Assembly (NCBI RefSeq): GCF_014647795.1 | Contig: NZ_BMPW01000010.1 | Location: 1 to 64,000 of the forward strand | Direction of reading: 5' to 3' | Length of the DNA stretch: 64,000 nt | DNA from: Actinoplanes campanulatus | GTDB lineage: Bacteria; Actinomycetota; Actinomycetes; Mycobacteriales; Micromonosporaceae | Part shown: positions 25,445 through 32,788 of the stretch, piece by piece | Layout of the letters: each line of letters begins with the position of its first letter | Position numbering within the stretch: position 1 is the stretch's first letter | The notes under the pieces: generated by a model | Database searches by the model: none | The model's input: only the letters and a program-made list of their open reading frames with translations | What the model was told of the DNA's origin: nothing | Translations under genes and position numbers: made by a program

Positions 25445-26032
25445 TCAGCTCGGATCCGGCAGTGTCACGCGTACGCCCGGAGTGGACCGCCCGCCGCCGA
25501 GGGTGGCCGCACTGAGCCGCGCGTCCACCGGCACGTCGAAGGGCAGGACGCCGGCCACGGTCTGGCCCGGACCGATCCGGTCGAGCAGGGCCGGACTGCG
25601 ATCGTTGAGAAACACCGCGGCCTGTTCCGCGACGGCGTAGGCTTCGCCGTTGGCGTCGTGAACGCGCTGCGCGCCACTGTCGAACAGCTCCGGTTCCCGG
25701 CCGTTGTTCGTCACGATGACGTCGAGCAGGCAGAACTGGCCCGTGGCCCGCTGTTCCAGGCCGCTCGGGCCGACCGAGGACACGCCGCACCGCAGTCCGG
25801 TGGGGGCGACGGTGAACTGAGCGGTCGGGGGTGCGCCCGCGAGGACGCCGGTGACCGTCGCCGCCGGGCTGGTCGCCACCGCCCACGCCCCGAAGGCGAC
25901 CAGCACGGCCGAGACGGCGACGCCGCCGGCGATCCAGGACCGGCTACTCCGCCGGTGGGGGCCCGCGTCCCAGTCGTCCTCGATCGACGGCAGATCCCGG
26001 GCCGGAGCGGAACGATGCGGTGCGTACGTCAC
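25445..26032 (-). CDS. membrane-anchored DUF4352-type protein
   Basis: A 195-residue protein. About 30 cytosolic residues are followed by one transmembrane helix (WIAGGVAVSAVLVAFGAWAVA) and an extracellular immunoglobulin-like domain with the DUF4352 pattern (FCLLDVIVTNNGREPELFDSGAQRVHDANGEAY ... LLDRIGPGQTVAGVLPFDVP). Such domains occur in surface proteins and lipoproteins of unknown ligand. GTG 26032 is preceded by GGGGGA 4 nt upstream. It lies upstream of the NlpC/P60 gene on the same strand, 209 bp apart. Confidence 0.8.
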   Translation of the reverse strand: MTYAPHRSAPARDLPSIEDDWDAGPHRRSSRSWIAGGVAVSAVLVAFGAWAVATSPAATVTGVLAGAPPTAQFTVAPTGLRCGVSSVGPSGLEQRATGQFCLLDVIVTNNGREPELFDSGAQRVHDANGEAYAVAEQAAVFLNDRSPALLDRIGPGQTVAGVLPFDVPVDARLSAATLGGGRSTPGVRVTLPDPS

Positions 26033-26183
26033 GTGTCCCCCAGTGGTTCGGATACGGGCGCGGCCGGGGACCGGCCGCGCTGTCCGTCCATGCTGGGATC
26101 GCCGGACCGCGACACGCTGGCGACTCGCCGCATATCCTGACTAATCGGTCATACAGCTCCCGATCGGTCACTCGTACGGGTGG

Positions 26184-27146
26184 TCAGCGTTGCAACAGAA
26201 TCTTCCCGAAGTGGTCGCCGGACTCCATCAGCTCATGCGCCCGCGCCGCCTCGGCCAGCGGAAACGTGCTGTTGATGACCGGCTTCACCAGCCCGGCGGC
26301 AACCAGCGGCCACACCTGGTCCCGGACACCGGCCACGATCCGCGCCTTGTCCGCCGCCGGACGGGCCCGCAACGACGTCGACGACACCCGGCCCCGCTTC
26401 GCCATCAACTGCCCGAGATCGAGCTCGGCACTCCGGCCGCCCTGCATCCCGATCACCGTGATCCGCCCCTCCGGCGCGAGCACCTCCACGTTGCGGGCCA
26501 GGTACTTCGCGCCGATGATGTCCAGCACCACATCCGCGCCACGGCCGCCGGTGTGGTCCAGCACCGCCCGTACGAAATCGTGGTTTTGATAGTCGACGGT
26601 CAGCGCGGCGCCCAGCGCACGCAGCCGCTCGTGCTTGTCCGCCCGCGCCGTCACCAGCACCGACGCGCCCAGCGCCACACCCAGCTGCACCGCGAAGGTG
26701 CCGATCCCGCTGCCGCCACCGTGCACCAACAGCGTCTCGCCGGGGCGGAGCCTGTCCCGATCCACCACGTTGGACCACACCGTGCAGGCCACCTCGGGCA
26801 GCGCCGCCGCCTCGACCAGCGACAACCCGGCCGGGACCGGCAGCAGCTGCCCCACCGGGACGGCCACCCGCTCGGCGTAGCCACCACCGGCGAGCAGCGC
26901 GCACACCCGCTCACCCACGTGGTGCCCGGTCACGCCCGGCCCGAGCGCACTGATCACCCCCGAGCACTCCAGCCCCGGAAACTCCGGCGCACCCGGTGGC
27001 GGCGGATAGAACCCCTGCCGTTGCAGCACATCGGCCCGGTTCACCGCGGACGCCGTCACGTCGACGACGACCTCCCCGGCGCCGGCTTCCGGATCCGGCA
27101 CCTCAGCCCAGCTCAGACCCTTGTCCTCGATCACGATCGCGTGCAT
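26184..27146 (-). CDS. NAD(P)H:quinone oxidoreductase, zinc-independent MDR family
   Basis: A 320-residue medium-chain reductase. It opens with MHAIVIEDKGLSWAEVPDPEAG, has the quinone-reductase signature VNRADVLQRQGFYPPPPGAPEFPGLECSG, and the nucleotide-binding loop HGGGSGIGTFAVQLG. The zinc-binding cysteines of alcohol dehydrogenases are absent. It is expected to reduce quinones or enals with NADPH in the cytosol. The start is ATG 27146; the open frame to 27209 is not conserved-looking. Close to human PIG3-like proteins by pattern memory. Confidence 0.92.
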   Translation of the reverse strand: MHAIVIEDKGLSWAEVPDPEAGAGEVVVDVTASAVNRADVLQRQGFYPPPPGAPEFPGLECSGVISALGPGVTGHHVGERVCALLAGGGYAERVAVPVGQLLPVPAGLSLVEAAALPEVACTVWSNVVDRDRLRPGETLLVHGGGSGIGTFAVQLGVALGASVLVTARADKHERLRALGAALTVDYQNHDFVRAVLDHTGGRGADVVLDIIGAKYLARNVEVLAPEGRITVIGMQGGRSAELDLGQLMAKRGRVSSTSLRARPAADKARIVAGVRDQVWPLVAAGLVKPVINSTFPLAEAARAHELMESGDHFGKILLQR

Positions 27147-27213
27147 GGGGCCGACTCTGCCCCACCGGTACGACAAGAACCAGAGGCGGGTGGCAGACTG
27201 GAGCGGCACTACG

Positions 27214-27298
27214 GGAGGGCTCGCCTAGTGGCCGATGGCGCCGGTCTTGAAAACCGGTAAGGGGAAACTCTTCGTGGGTTCGAATCCCACGCCCTCCG
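27214..27298 (+). tRNA. tRNA-Ser (anticodon TGA)
   Basis: An 85-nt class II tRNA. The acceptor GGAGGGC pairs with GCCCTCC and discriminator G follows; the anticodon loop CTTGAAA lies between CCGGT and ACCGG; there is a long variable arm and the T-loop GGTTCGAATCC. It reads UCN codons. A strong terminator follows 20 bp later. Confidence 0.95.
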
Positions 27299-27317
27299 CT
27301 CGATCATGAGCAGCAAT

Positions 27318-27360
27318 AACCCCCGCCGACCTGCACGAATGCAGGAAGACGGGGGTTTTC
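27318..27360 (+). terminator. intrinsic terminator of tRNA-Ser
   Basis: AACCCCCG (27318-27325) pairs with CGGGGGTT (27350-27357), with an inner CCTGCA/TGCAGG hairpin, and is followed by a short T-run. This is the clearest rho-independent terminator in the window. Confidence 0.85.
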
Positions 27361-27643
27361 TGTGTGAGACGCCGAGTTTCACTCGATCTCGCTCCGGACC
27401 GCTCGATCTCGCTCGTCGCGACCATAGTGCGACCACGAAGCCAGGCAGCCTCACGTCACGCGGTGGGCCATTCCTCCCTGTTCAGCGCCGCTTCAACGCG
27501 ACGGCGGGCCGCTTCGTCTTGGCCCTCGAGGCCGGCGCACACGATGGCAGCGTCGTGGTCGCCGACGTGGCATACAGCCATGCTGGCCACGCACGCGACG
27601 TCGTTCGTGTGCGGTCACCACGGCTTCGATCGCCGGGCGGCGG
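27361..27643. other. intergenic stretch with one candidate small ORF
   Basis: Between the tRNA-Ser terminator and soxR's 3' end. The only protein-like frame is on the minus strand (27456-27581), listed separately. Plus-strand frames here are Arg/Ser-rich and unconvincing. Confidence 0.4.
27456..27581 (-). CDS. candidate 41-residue small protein
   Basis: The minus-strand frame from ATG 27581 (GTG also possible two codons earlier) to TGA at 27456 reads MAVCHVGDHDAAIVCAGLE, then a charged helix ending in ALNREEWPTA. The His/Cys-containing start and amphipathic tail look like a real small protein or the relic of a longer one. No clear ribosome site precedes it, and the frame is blocked by a stop about a dozen codons upstream. 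Location beside a tRNA makes a residual mobile-element gene possible. Confidence 0.35.
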   Translation of the reverse strand: MAVCHVGDHDAAIVCAGLEGQDEAARRRVEAALNREEWPTA

Positions 27644-28087
27644 TCACTCTGTTGGCGGGTTGAGGATCATCTGGGGGCCGGCGCCGCTGACCGCGAGACG
27701 GTCGCTCGGGTTGACCAGCTTGCAACGTTGCAGCGACAGGCAGCCGCAGCCGATGCAGCCGCTGAGCTGGTCACGGAGGCGTTCCAGTACGCCGATCCGC
27801 TCCTGGAGGCGGTAACGCCAGCGGGCCGAGAGCCGGGACCAGTCGGCCTTCGTGGGGGTTCGGTTCTCCGGCAGGGAGGCGAGCGCCTCGCGGATCTCGT
27901 CGAGCGAGACCCCGACCTGTTGGGCGATCTTGATGAAGGCGACCCGGCGCAGTTCGGCCCGGTCGTACCGTCGCTGGTTGCCGCTGGTGCGGGAGGCGTG
28001 GATCAGGCCCTCCCGCTCGTAGAAGCGCAACGCGGAGGGCGCCACACCGCTGCGGGCGGAGAGTTCCCCGATGGTGAGGTGCTCCAT
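27644..28087 (-). CDS. soxR: redox-sensitive transcriptional regulator SoxR
   Basis: A 147-residue MerR-family regulator. Residues 1-70 form the winged helix-turn-helix (LTIGELSARSGVAPSALRFYEREGLI), followed by a dimerisation helix and the 2Fe-2S cluster motif CIGCGCLSLQRC (C111, C114, C116, C122) diagnostic of SoxR. Cluster oxidation by redox-cycling compounds activates target promoters. GGGAG 5 nt before ATG 28087 selects this start over GTG 28093. There is no soxS, as expected for actinomycetes. It is divergent from the transketolase operon with a SoxR-type palindrome between them. Confidence 0.95.
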   Translation of the reverse strand: MEHLTIGELSARSGVAPSALRFYEREGLIHASRTSGNQRRYDRAELRRVAFIKIAQQVGVSLDEIREALASLPENRTPTKADWSRLSARWRYRLQERIGVLERLRDQLSGCIGCGCLSLQRCKLVNPSDRLAVSGAGPQMILNPPTE

Positions 28088-28097
28088 CCCCACTCCC

Positions 28098-28128
28098 TTG
28101 AGTTGAAGTGAACTTCAAGTTGCAGTCT
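28098..28128 (+). promoter_or_regulatory. SoxR-type promoter and operator
   Basis: The palindrome TTGAAGTGAACTTCAA (28103-28118) shares the AAGTxAACTT core of SoxR boxes. It sits between a -35-like TTGAGT (28098-28103) and a -10-like CAGTCT (28123-28128), separated by 19 bp, the overlong spacer typical of MerR-family activation. It should drive the transketolase genes, and perhaps control soxR on the other strand. Elements are seen in sequence; activation is inferred. Confidence 0.75.
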
Positions 28129-28134
28129 ATGCAC

Positions 28135-28851
28135 ATGAAGCTGCTCAGCCGAGTGACCGCCGACGTCAAACACACGCCCAGCGCGCACTCCACGCTGGAC
28201 GTCCTGTGGGTTCTCTACGATCGTGTGTTACGCATCACCCCGGAGACGGTCGACGCGCCGGACCGGGACCGCTTCCTGCTCTCCAAGGGTCACGGGCCGG
28301 CCGCCTACTACGCGGTGCTGGCCGCCAAGGGGTTCATCCCCGAGGAGTGGCTCGACGACATGGGCGGGTGGGACAGCCCGCTCGGCCACCACCCGGACCG
28401 GGTGCTGATCCCGGGCGTCGAGATCGGCACCGGCTCGCTGGGCCACGGGCTCGGCCTCGCCGTCGGCACCGCGCTCGGGCTGCGGGCACAGGGATTCCTC
28501 GACACCCGGACGTTCGTGCTGCTCGGCGACGCGGAGCTGGACGAGGGATCGAATCACGAGGCGATCGCGTACGCGGCCGCGATCCGCCTGCCGATCACCG
28601 CGATCGTCATCGACAACCGGTCCGCGACCCACGGAGGGCCGGGCGAATGGTCCGGGGCGCCTACCGGGAGCAACGCACACAGTGACGTTTCCGGCCAGGG
28701 CAACCAACCGCGCGCCGGACTATACGCAGGAATCCCTGTCCGGTTCCCGAACTGGAGCGTGTCCGTGGTGAACGGGCGGGATCACGACGAGATCAAGCGG
28801 GCCCTGCGGGTCGTTTCCGACCGGCCGCGCCTGGTGGTGGCGTCGGTATGA
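28135..28851 (+). CDS. transketolase, N-terminal (thiamine-diphosphate) subunit
   Basis: A 238-residue protein equal to the PP half of transketolase. Visible are DRDRFLLSKGHGPAAYYAVLA, the GH(H)...TGSLGHGLGLAVG active-site loop, and the ThDP/Mg motif GDAELDEGS...IDN. With the next gene it should form a split transketolase moving two-carbon units in the pentose phosphate pathway. ATG 28135 is chosen because the SoxR-type promoter predicts transcription starting about there, a leaderless mRNA; ATG 28129 is the alternative. The two genes overlap by 4 bp (ATGA). Confidence 0.88.
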   Translation: MKLLSRVTADVKHTPSAHSTLDVLWVLYDRVLRITPETVDAPDRDRFLLSKGHGPAAYYAVLAAKGFIPEEWLDDMGGWDSPLGHHPDRVLIPGVEIGTGSLGHGLGLAVGTALGLRAQGFLDTRTFVLLGDAELDEGSNHEAIAYAAAIRLPITAIVIDNRSATHGGPGEWSGAPTGSNAHSDVSGQGNQPRAGLYAGIPVRFPNWSVSVVNGRDHDEIKRALRVVSDRPRLVVASV

Positions 28852-29717
28852 GGGAGACGTTCATCGACACGACCACCGCGATCCTGGACGAGGACCCGCG
28901 TACCGCCCTGGTGGTCGCGGACATCTCGGCGGCGTCGTTCACCGCGGCGCGGCGCCGGCACCCGGACCGGGTCTTCAACGTCGGCATCCGGGAGCAGCTG
29001 ATGGCCGGGGTGGGCGGCGGGCTCGCGCTCACCGGGATGCGGCCCTACCTGCACTCGTACGCGCCGTTCCTGATCGACCGGGCGTACGAGCAGATCAAGC
29101 TCGACCTCGGGCACCAGGAGACGGGCGCCGTGCTGGTCAGCATCGGCGCTTCGTACGACGCCGCGGCCGAGGGCTACACCCACCAGTCACCGGGTGACGT
29201 GGCGCTGCTGGACACCCTCGACGGCTGGACCGTGCACGTGCCCGGGCACCGCGACGAGGTGGCCGCGCTGCTGCGGGCGGCGGCCCGGCACGACGACCGC
29301 GTCTACGTGCGCCTCTCCACGCAGGAGAACGCCCACGCCCACCCGGACGCCGGTGGCCTGCGGGTGCTGCGCCGGGGTGGGCCGCTGGTGGTGGCGGTCG
29401 GGCCGATGCTGGACCCGGTGCTGGAGGCGACTCTCGGGATGGACGTGACGGTGGCGTACACGAACACGCCCCGGCCGCTGGACACCGACGGGCTGCGGGC
29501 GCTCGTCGAGGGTGAGGTGGTGGTGGTCGAGCCGTACCTGGCCGGCACCTCGGCGCACCTGGTCGGCCAGGCGCTGAACGGGATGCCGCACCGGGCGCTG
29601 CACCTGGGCGTGGGCCGGGCCGAGGTCCGCCGCTACGGCGACTGGCGGGACCACGCCCGCGCGCACGGCCTGGATCCGGCCGGGCTACGCCGCTCGATCA
29701 GTGCGTTCCTGCTCTAA
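28848..29717 (+). CDS. transketolase, C-terminal (pyrimidine-binding) subunit
   Basis: A 289-residue protein equal to the Pyr and C-terminal domains of transketolase. It contains RVFNVGIREQLMAGVGGGLALTG, the catalytic Glu region of this family, and YEQIKLDLGHQETGAVLVSIGAS...GYTHQSPGDVALL. The final 110 residues form the transketolase C domain. Start ATG overlaps the stop of the first subunit gene, so translation is coupled and the subunits are made together. Regulation should be through the SoxR promoter. Split transketolases are known; this regulatory link is unusual. Confidence 0.9.
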   Translation: MRETFIDTTTAILDEDPRTALVVADISAASFTAARRRHPDRVFNVGIREQLMAGVGGGLALTGMRPYLHSYAPFLIDRAYEQIKLDLGHQETGAVLVSIGASYDAAAEGYTHQSPGDVALLDTLDGWTVHVPGHRDEVAALLRAAARHDDRVYVRLSTQENAHAHPDAGGLRVLRRGGPLVVAVGPMLDPVLEATLGMDVTVAYTNTPRPLDTDGLRALVEGEVVVVEPYLAGTSAHLVGQALNGMPHRALHLGVGRAEVRRYGDWRDHARAHGLDPAGLRRSISAFLL

Positions 29718-30130
29718 ACCAGGGCGGGCTTGTTCACGAACGTGTCGCGGAGCAGTTGCTCGACGCGCCACACCGTGTCGGAGTCGCCCAGCCGCATCCG
29801 GAGCCGCTCCCGGACCCCGTCCATCGCGGTGAAGGCCAGCTCGATGCCCGGCTTGGACAGGTCGAGCCGCCAGGTCACGTTGCTCACCTGGCGCAGGTGG
29901 GCGTTCAGGTGCAGGCGGGTCCGGTGCAGCGGCCGGGTGTCCTGGGTGACGACCATCCGGCGCCGGGTCAGCAGCAGGAACCAGTCGCCGGAGAGCGGCG
30001 CTCCGGGGCGGACACACCGGGCCACCAGGATGGCGGGATCGTCCGGGTCCACACAGTTCCGGAAGATCGGCAGGTGCTGGTTGGCGCCCGGGAGGGCCGC
30101 GGCGTGAAACGTACTGGCGAACACGTCCAT
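29714..30130 (-). CDS. hypothetical protein
   Basis: A 138-residue soluble protein, convergent with the transketolase operon and overlapping it by 4 bp. It has a beta-rich core (WFLLLTRRRMVVTQDTRPLHRTRLHLNAHLRQVSNVTWRLDLS) like small PH-type or YokE-like folds and a helical end. I do not recognise a named family. Start ATG 30130 (MDVFASTFHAAALPG) is the only good choice. Confidence 0.65.
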   Translation of the reverse strand: MDVFASTFHAAALPGANQHLPIFRNCVDPDDPAILVARCVRPGAPLSGDWFLLLTRRRMVVTQDTRPLHRTRLHLNAHLRQVSNVTWRLDLSKPGIELAFTAMDGVRERLRMRLGDSDTVWRVEQLLRDTFVNKPALV

Positions 30131-30238
30131 GCAAGTGTTAACGGAAGATGAATGAGCAAGGAGTCGGCCGTCGCCACTGAATATCGAATTACAGCGGTAG
30201 CTCCGATTTAATGCTGATCATTCTGGGATAGTGGTGCG

Positions 30239-30646
30239 ATGCAATGGCGCGCCAAACCGGCCCTCCCGGCCGCAAAATTGATCACCGCGGGCGCCGTGCT
30301 CGCTCTCGCCGCCGGGTTCGCCGGGGGTGACCCGTCACGCTGGGCGGTCGCCGCGGTCACCGCGGCGATCCTGGTCCTCTGGGCGATCCGCGACCTGGTG
30401 GTGCGGGTCCGCCTCACGGCGGACGACGAGGGCATCACGGTGGTCACCGGAGTCGCCCGCCGCCGGCAGGTGCCCTGGGCGAAGATCGAGAGGGTACGGG
30501 TGGATCGCGCCCACCGGCGAATCCTCCGCGGCGCCCTTCTGGAGATCGACACCGGCGACGCCATCTACATGCTCGGCGCGAACGAGCTGGGCGCCGACCC
30601 GGACGACGTGGCCGCCCAGCTGGCCACCCTGCGCCCCGTCAGCTGA
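30239..30646 (+). CDS. PH domain-containing membrane protein (Cfp6-like)
   Basis: A 135-residue protein with two N-terminal transmembrane helices (LPAAKLITAGAVLALAAGFA, WAVAAVTAAILVLWAI) and a bacterial PH-like domain (LTADDEGITVVTGVARRRQVPWAKIERVRVDR), as in mycobacterial low-molecular-weight antigen 6. Function unknown. A GATAGT -10-like box ends 6 nt before ATG 30239, suggesting a leaderless mRNA. Overlaps the convergent rhomboid gene by 8 bp. Confidence 0.85.
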   Translation: MQWRAKPALPAAKLITAGAVLALAAGFAGGDPSRWAVAAVTAAILVLWAIRDLVVRVRLTADDEGITVVTGVARRRQVPWAKIERVRVDRAHRRILRGALLEIDTGDAIYMLGANELGADPDDVAAQLATLRPVS

Positions 30647-31550
30647 GCAGCGACGCGGTCCGGGCGATCGCGGCGGCCACGATCAGCGCCAGGATGACCG
30701 CGCAGCCGGCGGCCTGCTTGATGGACCTGTGCGGCTGGTGGGAGTAGGCCAGCACGACGGCCGTCGCGCCACCCGCCACCAGGCCGCCGAGGTGCCCGGC
30801 GATCGAGATGTTCGGGATGAAGAAGGTGTAGATCAGATTCATGATCAGCAGCGATGTGAACGCGCTGTTGTCCTTCACCAGCCGGCGATTGATCACGATG
30901 GCACCGACGACCAGGCCGAACGTGGCCGTGGAGGCGCCGGCGGACGCCTGGTTGGCAGGCTGGAAGACGTAGGCCGCCACGTTGCCACCCAACCCGCCCA
31001 GCAGGTAGAGCGCGGCGAACCGCATCGGGCCGAGCTGGGCCTCCAGATAGCGGCCGACCTGGGCCACCAGCATCATGTTGAGCAGCAGGTGCACCACGCC
31101 GTAGTGCAGGAACATGGCGGTGACCAGCCGGTACCACTCGCCCTCGGCGACACCGTGGATCTCGCCGCCGTAGATGGCGTGGCCGAGCACCGCACCGAAG
31201 TCGGTGAGCGGGGTGCCGCTGCCGAGCAGGCTGCCGAAGCCGCCCCCGCCACCGCCGATGATGGCCCGCGGGCCACCGAGGACGGCCGAGGCGATCATGA
31301 CGAGCGAGTTGACCGCGATGATGGCGGTCGTGACATAGCCCAGCTGGCCGGCGCGGCTGCCCCCGAAGGCGGTCCGCGCCGACCGCTGGCTGCGACGACC
31401 CTCCTTGACGCACTCGGGGCACTGGTGGCCCACGACCGCGTCGTTCATGCAACTGGTGCAGATCGGACGGTCACAACGACTGCAACTGAGCAGGGTCTTC
31501 CGGGACGGATGGCGGTAGCACACCGGTGCCGTCGACGGAGCCTCACTCAT
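30639..31550 (-). CDS. rhomboid-family intramembrane serine protease with B-box zinc finger
   Basis: A 303-residue membrane protease. An N-terminal B-box-like zinc finger holds C11, H14, C23, C26, C31, C34, H42, C44 and C47. The rhomboid domain of six to seven helices follows, with HLLLN (H154, N158), the catalytic GxSxxxF at S207 (GASTATF) and its partner H253 (GHLGGLVAG). A glycine-rich loop (IIGGGGGGFGSLL) lies between helix 1 and the core. It should cleave transmembrane substrates; they are unknown. Start ATG 31550; the cyclophilin gene lies just upstream on the same strand. Confidence 0.93.
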   Translation of the reverse strand: MSEAPSTAPVCYRHPSRKTLLSCSRCDRPICTSCMNDAVVGHQCPECVKEGRRSQRSARTAFGGSRAGQLGYVTTAIIAVNSLVMIASAVLGGPRAIIGGGGGGFGSLLGSGTPLTDFGAVLGHAIYGGEIHGVAEGEWYRLVTAMFLHYGVVHLLLNMMLVAQVGRYLEAQLGPMRFAALYLLGGLGGNVAAYVFQPANQASAGASTATFGLVVGAIVINRRLVKDNSAFTSLLIMNLIYTFFIPNISIAGHLGGLVAGGATAVVLAYSHQPHRSIKQAAGCAVILALIVAAAIARTASLLS

Positions 31551-31572
31551 GACCCAAAGGTACCTTGAGCGC

Positions 31573-32097
31573 TCAGTCCCGCGAGATCTCCACCCGCTGA
31601 ATGACGACGTCCTCACGGGGACGGTCACCGGGGCCGGTCGGAGTGTTCGCGATCGAGTCGACGACCTTGGCGGACTGCTCGTCGGCCACCTGGCCGAAGA
31701 TCGTGTGCCGGCGGTTCAGGTGCGGCGTCGGCGCGACCGTGATGAAGAACTGCGAGCCGTTGGTGCCCGGTCCCGCGTTCGCCATGGCGAGCAGGTACGG
31801 CCGGTCGAAGAAGAGCTCCGGGTGGAACTCGTCGCCGAACTGGTAGCCGGGGCCGCCACGGCCGGTGCCGGTCGGGTCACCCATCTGGACCATGAACCCG
31901 GCGATGACCCGGTGCGAGATGGTGCCGTCGTAGTACGGCCCACTGCCCGGCTGATTGGTGCGCGGGTCCTTGTATTCCTTGGTGCCTTCGGCCAGCTCCA
32001 CGAAGTTGCGAACGGTCGCCGGGGCGTGATCCGGGAAGAGCTGGACCCGGATCGCGCCGTGATTGGTGTGAAGGGTGGCGTAAAGGTTCTCGGCCAC
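31573..32097 (-). CDS. peptidyl-prolyl cis-trans isomerase, cyclophilin type
   Basis: A 174-residue cytosolic cyclophilin catalysing prolyl isomerisation. The core motifs are YYDGTISHRVIAGFMVQMGDPTGTGRGGPGY (active-site Arg and Gln), LAMANAGPGTNGSQFFIT, and HLNRRHTIFGQV; all standard catalytic residues are present. GTG 32097 with GGGAG 5 nt upstream is preferred over the longer frame to 32235, whose N terminus is unlike protein. It ends 22 bp before the rhomboid gene, so the two likely form an operon. Confidence 0.95.
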   Translation of the reverse strand: MAENLYATLHTNHGAIRVQLFPDHAPATVRNFVELAEGTKEYKDPRTNQPGSGPYYDGTISHRVIAGFMVQMGDPTGTGRGGPGYQFGDEFHPELFFDRPYLLAMANAGPGTNGSQFFITVAPTPHLNRRHTIFGQVADEQSAKVVDSIANTPTGPGDRPREDVVIQRVEISRD

Positions 32098-32264
32098 GGG
32101 TACTCCCGTCTGCGGTGATGGGCTTATCTCGTGCAATTCGGATCCTCCCCCATGTCGTGGATCCGGTCGCGCGGGGGTACCCGAGAAGGCAACATGGCTG
32201 GAGAGACCACAGGAGGTGGGCACTGGTGTTCGCAACCATTCGCCGTCGGAGCCGGAGGGCTCGG

Positions 32265-32786
32265 ATGCGCAACGAGCTCGGGCAGAGTGTGGATCACTTC
32301 AAGCGCGCAGCCACGATCGCGGCACATGAGACCAGCGCGACCGTCGCACCCACGATCAATGCCGCCCGGGACAAGGTCCAGCCGGCCGCCACGGCCGCGC
32401 GGGACGCCGCCACACAGAGCTGGGACAGCGCGCTCGCCGCGCTGGTCGCCGCGTCGGAGAACGTCCGGAACGCCGGCAAGACAGCCAAGAATTCCAGCCG
32501 CAAGGAGATGAAGCAGGCCCGCAAGCTACAGAAGAAGGCCGACAAGGCGGTCGGGCACAAGAAGAGGCGGGGCGGCCAACTGGCCGGTTGGGCGCTGCTC
32601 GGCACCGCGATCGGGATCAGCGCCGCGTACCTCGTCCGCCGTCGCCGTGAGGCGCAGTGGGCGGAGTACGAGCCCGGCCCGCATTCCGGCGGGGCCGACG
32701 ACGCCGCTTTCGAGCCGATGGAGCCGACCGTCTACACGACGTCCAACGGCACCGTGTCGGATCAGACCAAGCAGACCCCTCGGTAG
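32265..32786 (+). CDS. helical Lys/Ala-rich membrane-associated protein
   Basis: A 173-residue protein. Residues 1-105 are long amphipathic helices of Ala, Thr, Lys (FKRAATIAAHETSATVAPTIN ... KAVGHKKRRGG), resembling DUF5324/apolipoprotein-like proteins of actinomycetes. One transmembrane helix (QLAGWALLGTAIGISAAYLV) follows, then a basic RRRR stop and an acidic tail. GGAGGG 6 nt before ATG 32265 sets the start. It ends 2 bp from the convergent eccB gene. A stress or envelope role is conceivable, but I cannot assign one. Confidence 0.7.
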   Translation: MRNELGQSVDHFKRAATIAAHETSATVAPTINAARDKVQPAATAARDAATQSWDSALAALVAASENVRNAGKTAKNSSRKEMKQARKLQKKADKAVGHKKRRGGQLAGWALLGTAIGISAAYLVRRRREAQWAEYEPGPHSGGADDAAFEPMEPTVYTTSNGTVSDQTKQTPR

Positions 32787-32788
32787 CG

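Noticed and set aside
27306-27815. A 169-codon plus-strand ORF after tRNA-Ser
   Set aside because: It would start inside the tRNA terminator region and runs antisense into soxR; composition is random.
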